A model generated the notes under the pieces. The model was not told the DNA's origin. It saw nothing but the letters and a program-made list of their open reading frames with translations, and did no database searches. From an uncultured Chitinophaga sp. (GTDB taxonomy: Bacteria > Bacteroidota > Bacteroidia > Cytophagales > Cyclobacteriaceae): a stretch of 64,000 nt of DNA. Both the position numbers and the translations under genes were made by a program. Where the stretch lies: assembly GCA_902168205.1 (NCBI GenBank), contig CABHOK010000003.1, positions 1,302,001 to 1,366,000 of the forward strand. The letters are read 5' to 3'. Within the stretch, counting starts at the first letter, position 1, and every line of letters begins with the position of its first letter. Shown here in pieces: positions 62,159 to 64,000 of the stretch.

Positions 62159-63616
62159 GTGGCTTCATCCATACCATACGATCATCCGTCCCTTGTTCTC
62201 GGAAATATAGTGGATACTTCTATTCTGAACCGGATGAAGAAGATTGGTAGCCTTCAGGCGAAGACCGATGCTGCCATGGATAAACTGAACTCGCACATCG
62301 CCATGAAACGGAGTCTTGGTATGATGCTGAATGAGTTGGTGAACCTGAATATTGATGTAGCGGATGTAAATACCAGGATCGCGGAAGTAGATACCGCTAT
62401 TACGCAGGCTGCTGTCGACTATATGACAGTACGCCTTGCCAATGAAACGGGCATTCAGCAACTACGCGAAGAAATTACTGAGCAAGAGGTAAGTGATACA
62501 ATGGAGAGTCCGATTGACTATACCTTGAGCAGTATAAAGCGATTGCCGCTATCTTCTGAATCACTGAAATTGGATGCACAGTATTTTTCGTATGGGAGCA
62601 ACGAAGAAGACGCTTCCGCCAGTATAGAGAACTACATTCGCGAATCAACACGAAATATAGGAGCAAAGTCTGATGAGGTAGCAAAAGCTGCAACGGAACA
62701 GATAAGGCAGCAACGCAAAAATCACAGCCTTGCCGGTACACTGATCATCACAGCAAGTTGTACACATCGGAACGTAGCCATCATCGAACCGTTTATACTC
62801 GATGTCGATAAAGCTATACAAACCTGGAACGCAATATATAGGGATGAGCCGATCAACGTTGATGAAGAAGAAGGTGTCCAGACAATAGCAAAAGGTTCCG
62901 AGGCAAGTGGAGATAAATCGCTCAGTATACTTTCCGGAGTTGCGTATGGGTCAAGCTTTGTAGGCATGGTACATATACTGAACAAGACACTCACCGATTC
63001 GGCATCGATGGTCTCGCTGGCATCTGATATACAGGGCAGGCTAAAGATCGGGAGCTGGCTGGAAGATGCGTCCGGAGGTTTTGGTGTTGATTCATCCATC
63101 GCCAATGAAGTAAAAAATTTACTCAGTACACAGAATATAACGTCTCACATCAGTGTGATTGTTATGGGCGTGCTGCCTTCGATTGCCTCAAAACAATTGA
63201 GCCTGGGGTTGAGTAAACTGGTTGATTCCGATTCTGAAAAAATGACTAATTATTTATCAGCTATATCTGCTGCAACCAGCGCAGAAGCAGAAACACTGGA
63301 GACAGGAGCTACCGGTGCCAGGACAGGAGCGCGGTTGTTGAACATGCAAAGCGCAACTATAAAAAGCGTAATGCAGGGGCTGGATAAAATTGACCAGGGC
63401 GCAAACCAAATGCTTGATATTAATTCGATGATGGCGGCCTTCGAAAATTACCTGGATCAGATCAAAGCGAAAGACCGTGACGTTGGTGTGCCCGTGAGTT
63501 TCTACTTAAAGAATATCAATCGAAAGCAGTTAGCGAAGTTGTGGCTGGATAAATATTATCCCGACAAGGAAAAGCCTGCTGCGAACAACGTGCCTCCGGT
63601 AACTGATGTAAAATAA
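62159..63616 (+). CDS. Unrecognised cassette protein B, paralog of A (485 aa), GTG start
   Basis: Clear paralog of the protein at 59888, colinear over its whole length: IPYDHPSLVLGNIV (residues 5-18), ESPIDYTLSSIKRLPLSS, GTLIITASCTHR, PFILDVDKAI (211-220), SLSILSGVAYGSSFVGMVHIL, SGGFGVDSS, VKNLLSTQNITSH and the C-terminal KQLAKLWLDKYYP. The best blocks are over half identical by eye; the helical N-terminal half and loops are more divergent, so the duplication is old. GTG at 62159 is the only start that keeps the conserved N-terminus. No signal peptide or membrane segment. Function unknown. Confidence 0.8.
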   Translation: MASSIPYDHPSLVLGNIVDTSILNRMKKIGSLQAKTDAAMDKLNSHIAMKRSLGMMLNELVNLNIDVADVNTRIAEVDTAITQAAVDYMTVRLANETGIQQLREEITEQEVSDTMESPIDYTLSSIKRLPLSSESLKLDAQYFSYGSNEEDASASIENYIRESTRNIGAKSDEVAKAATEQIRQQRKNHSLAGTLIITASCTHRNVAIIEPFILDVDKAIQTWNAIYRDEPINVDEEEGVQTIAKGSEASGDKSLSILSGVAYGSSFVGMVHILNKTLTDSASMVSLASDIQGRLKIGSWLEDASGGFGVDSSIANEVKNLLSTQNITSHISVIVMGVLPSIASKQLSLGLSKLVDSDSEKMTNYLSAISAATSAEAETLETGATGARTGARLLNMQSATIKSVMQGLDKIDQGANQMLDINSMMAAFENYLDQIKAKDRDVGVPVSFYLKNINRKQLAKLWLDKYYPDKEKPAANNVPPVTDVK

Positions 63617-63641
63617 ATTTCTTTTAAACTATATACCTGTT

Positions 63642-63953
63642 ATGAATCATCGTGATAAAACTGAAGAAGAGATATCCAGAATTGTAGGTCACGTTTATGA
63701 TGGTTCTATAGCGTTGCTGAGTGCGTGTATTTTGATTATTACGTTGTTTGAGGTTGCAGATAAACGCCAGGCATATTTTATAGATGAAGTGCTTTGTGTT
63801 TCATCTCTTTTCTTTACAATCTCCATGATGCTGTCATACTTTTATTTACGGGGAGTTTGTGGTATTCGGTATCGCATTATTGCGAACGTCATTTTTGTCA
63901 TCGGCCTGGTTAGCATATTGGTAGCCGGTATATTTCTGATCATGGAATATTAG
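63642..63953 (+). CDS. Small three-TM membrane protein at the end of the cassette
   Basis: 103 residues with a charged N-terminus (MNHRDKTEEEISRIVGHV) and three predicted membrane segments (IALLSACILIITLFEV; VLCVSSLFFTISMMLSYFYL; IIANVIFVIGLVSILVAGIFLIM). It starts 26 bp after paralog B on the same strand, so is probably co-transcribed. I do not recognise it. A membrane partner, anchor or protective protein for the cassette is possible; a simple unrelated neighbour is not excluded. Confidence 0.75.
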   Translation: MNHRDKTEEEISRIVGHVYDGSIALLSACILIITLFEVADKRQAYFIDEVLCVSSLFFTISMMLSYFYLRGVCGIRYRIIANVIFVIGLVSILVAGIFLIMEY

Positions 63954-64000
63954 CAGTGTATGTTTTTATTTTCAGTGTTACTCTGTAATAATCTGGTATG

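Noticed and set aside
59888-63616. Identifying the paralog pair as a known two-component pore-forming toxin (XaxAB/YaxAB type)
   Set aside because: Length, lack of an evident long hydrophobic hairpin and absence of recognisable motifs do not support it; resemblance is only helical content.

Overview
The window comes from a member of the Bacteroidota, most likely the Cytophagales (a Chryseolinea/Ohtaekwangia-like relative, by inference). Evidence: two giant secreted proteins with the type B C-terminal sorting domain of the type IX secretion system (T9SS), a PorP/SprF-family outer-membrane protein, a PUR/DUF3276 protein, an ABC-permease/M1-peptidase fusion, the cluster parA-parB-DUF5683-dapB-lepB, LytS/LytTR two-component genes, and several upstream boxes matching the Bacteroidota promoter element TAnnTTTG. 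No tRNA, rRNA, CRISPR array, insertion sequence or prophage was recognised.

Layout. 1-644: 3' part of ung. 753-8929, minus strand: housekeeping genes pyrG-yidC, then parA-parB-DUF5683-dapB-lepB. The yidC/parA gap holds a perfect DnaA box, two parS-like half sites one helical turn apart, and a hairpin. 9307-22059, plus strand: a small membrane-anchored protein, a small secreted protein and a 3897-residue repeat adhesin (21 type A plus 12 type B Ig/PKD-like units). 22163-25125: LuxC-type acyl-CoA reductase, ferredoxin, DUF58 protein and PUR protein. 25427-34840: a 2784-residue T9SS-exported protein with its PorP/SprF partner. 34879-46775, minus strand: queuosine-precursor transporter, RNase Z, STAS protein, purC, ABC-permease/aminopeptidase with its ATPase, leuS and a LysR regulator. 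47140-55043, plus strand: MDR oxidoreductase, alpha/beta hydrolase, TonB-dependent receptor, secreted helical protein, small membrane proteins and a LytS/LytTR pair. 55068-59672: CheY-like protein (minus), lipoprotein, and a TerB-ABC-permease fusion. 59888-63953: an unrecognised cassette of two paralogous ~485-residue proteins bracketing a papain-like Cys protein, followed by a small 3-TM protein.

Connections. The two giant proteins and PorP form a surface adhesion/gliding-type module. The LytTR regulator at 54282 has plausible tandem binding sites, with correct 21-bp periodicity, upstream of both the alpha/beta hydrolase (48281) and the TonB receptor (49199), suggesting a local regulon. The best candidate for an undescribed system is the 59888-63953 cassette: its genes have no signal peptides or T9SS domains, the outer two are ancient paralogs, and the middle one has the Gln-x5-Cys spacing of papain-fold enzymes. 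All functions are by-eye family recognition; no database search or structure prediction was run.
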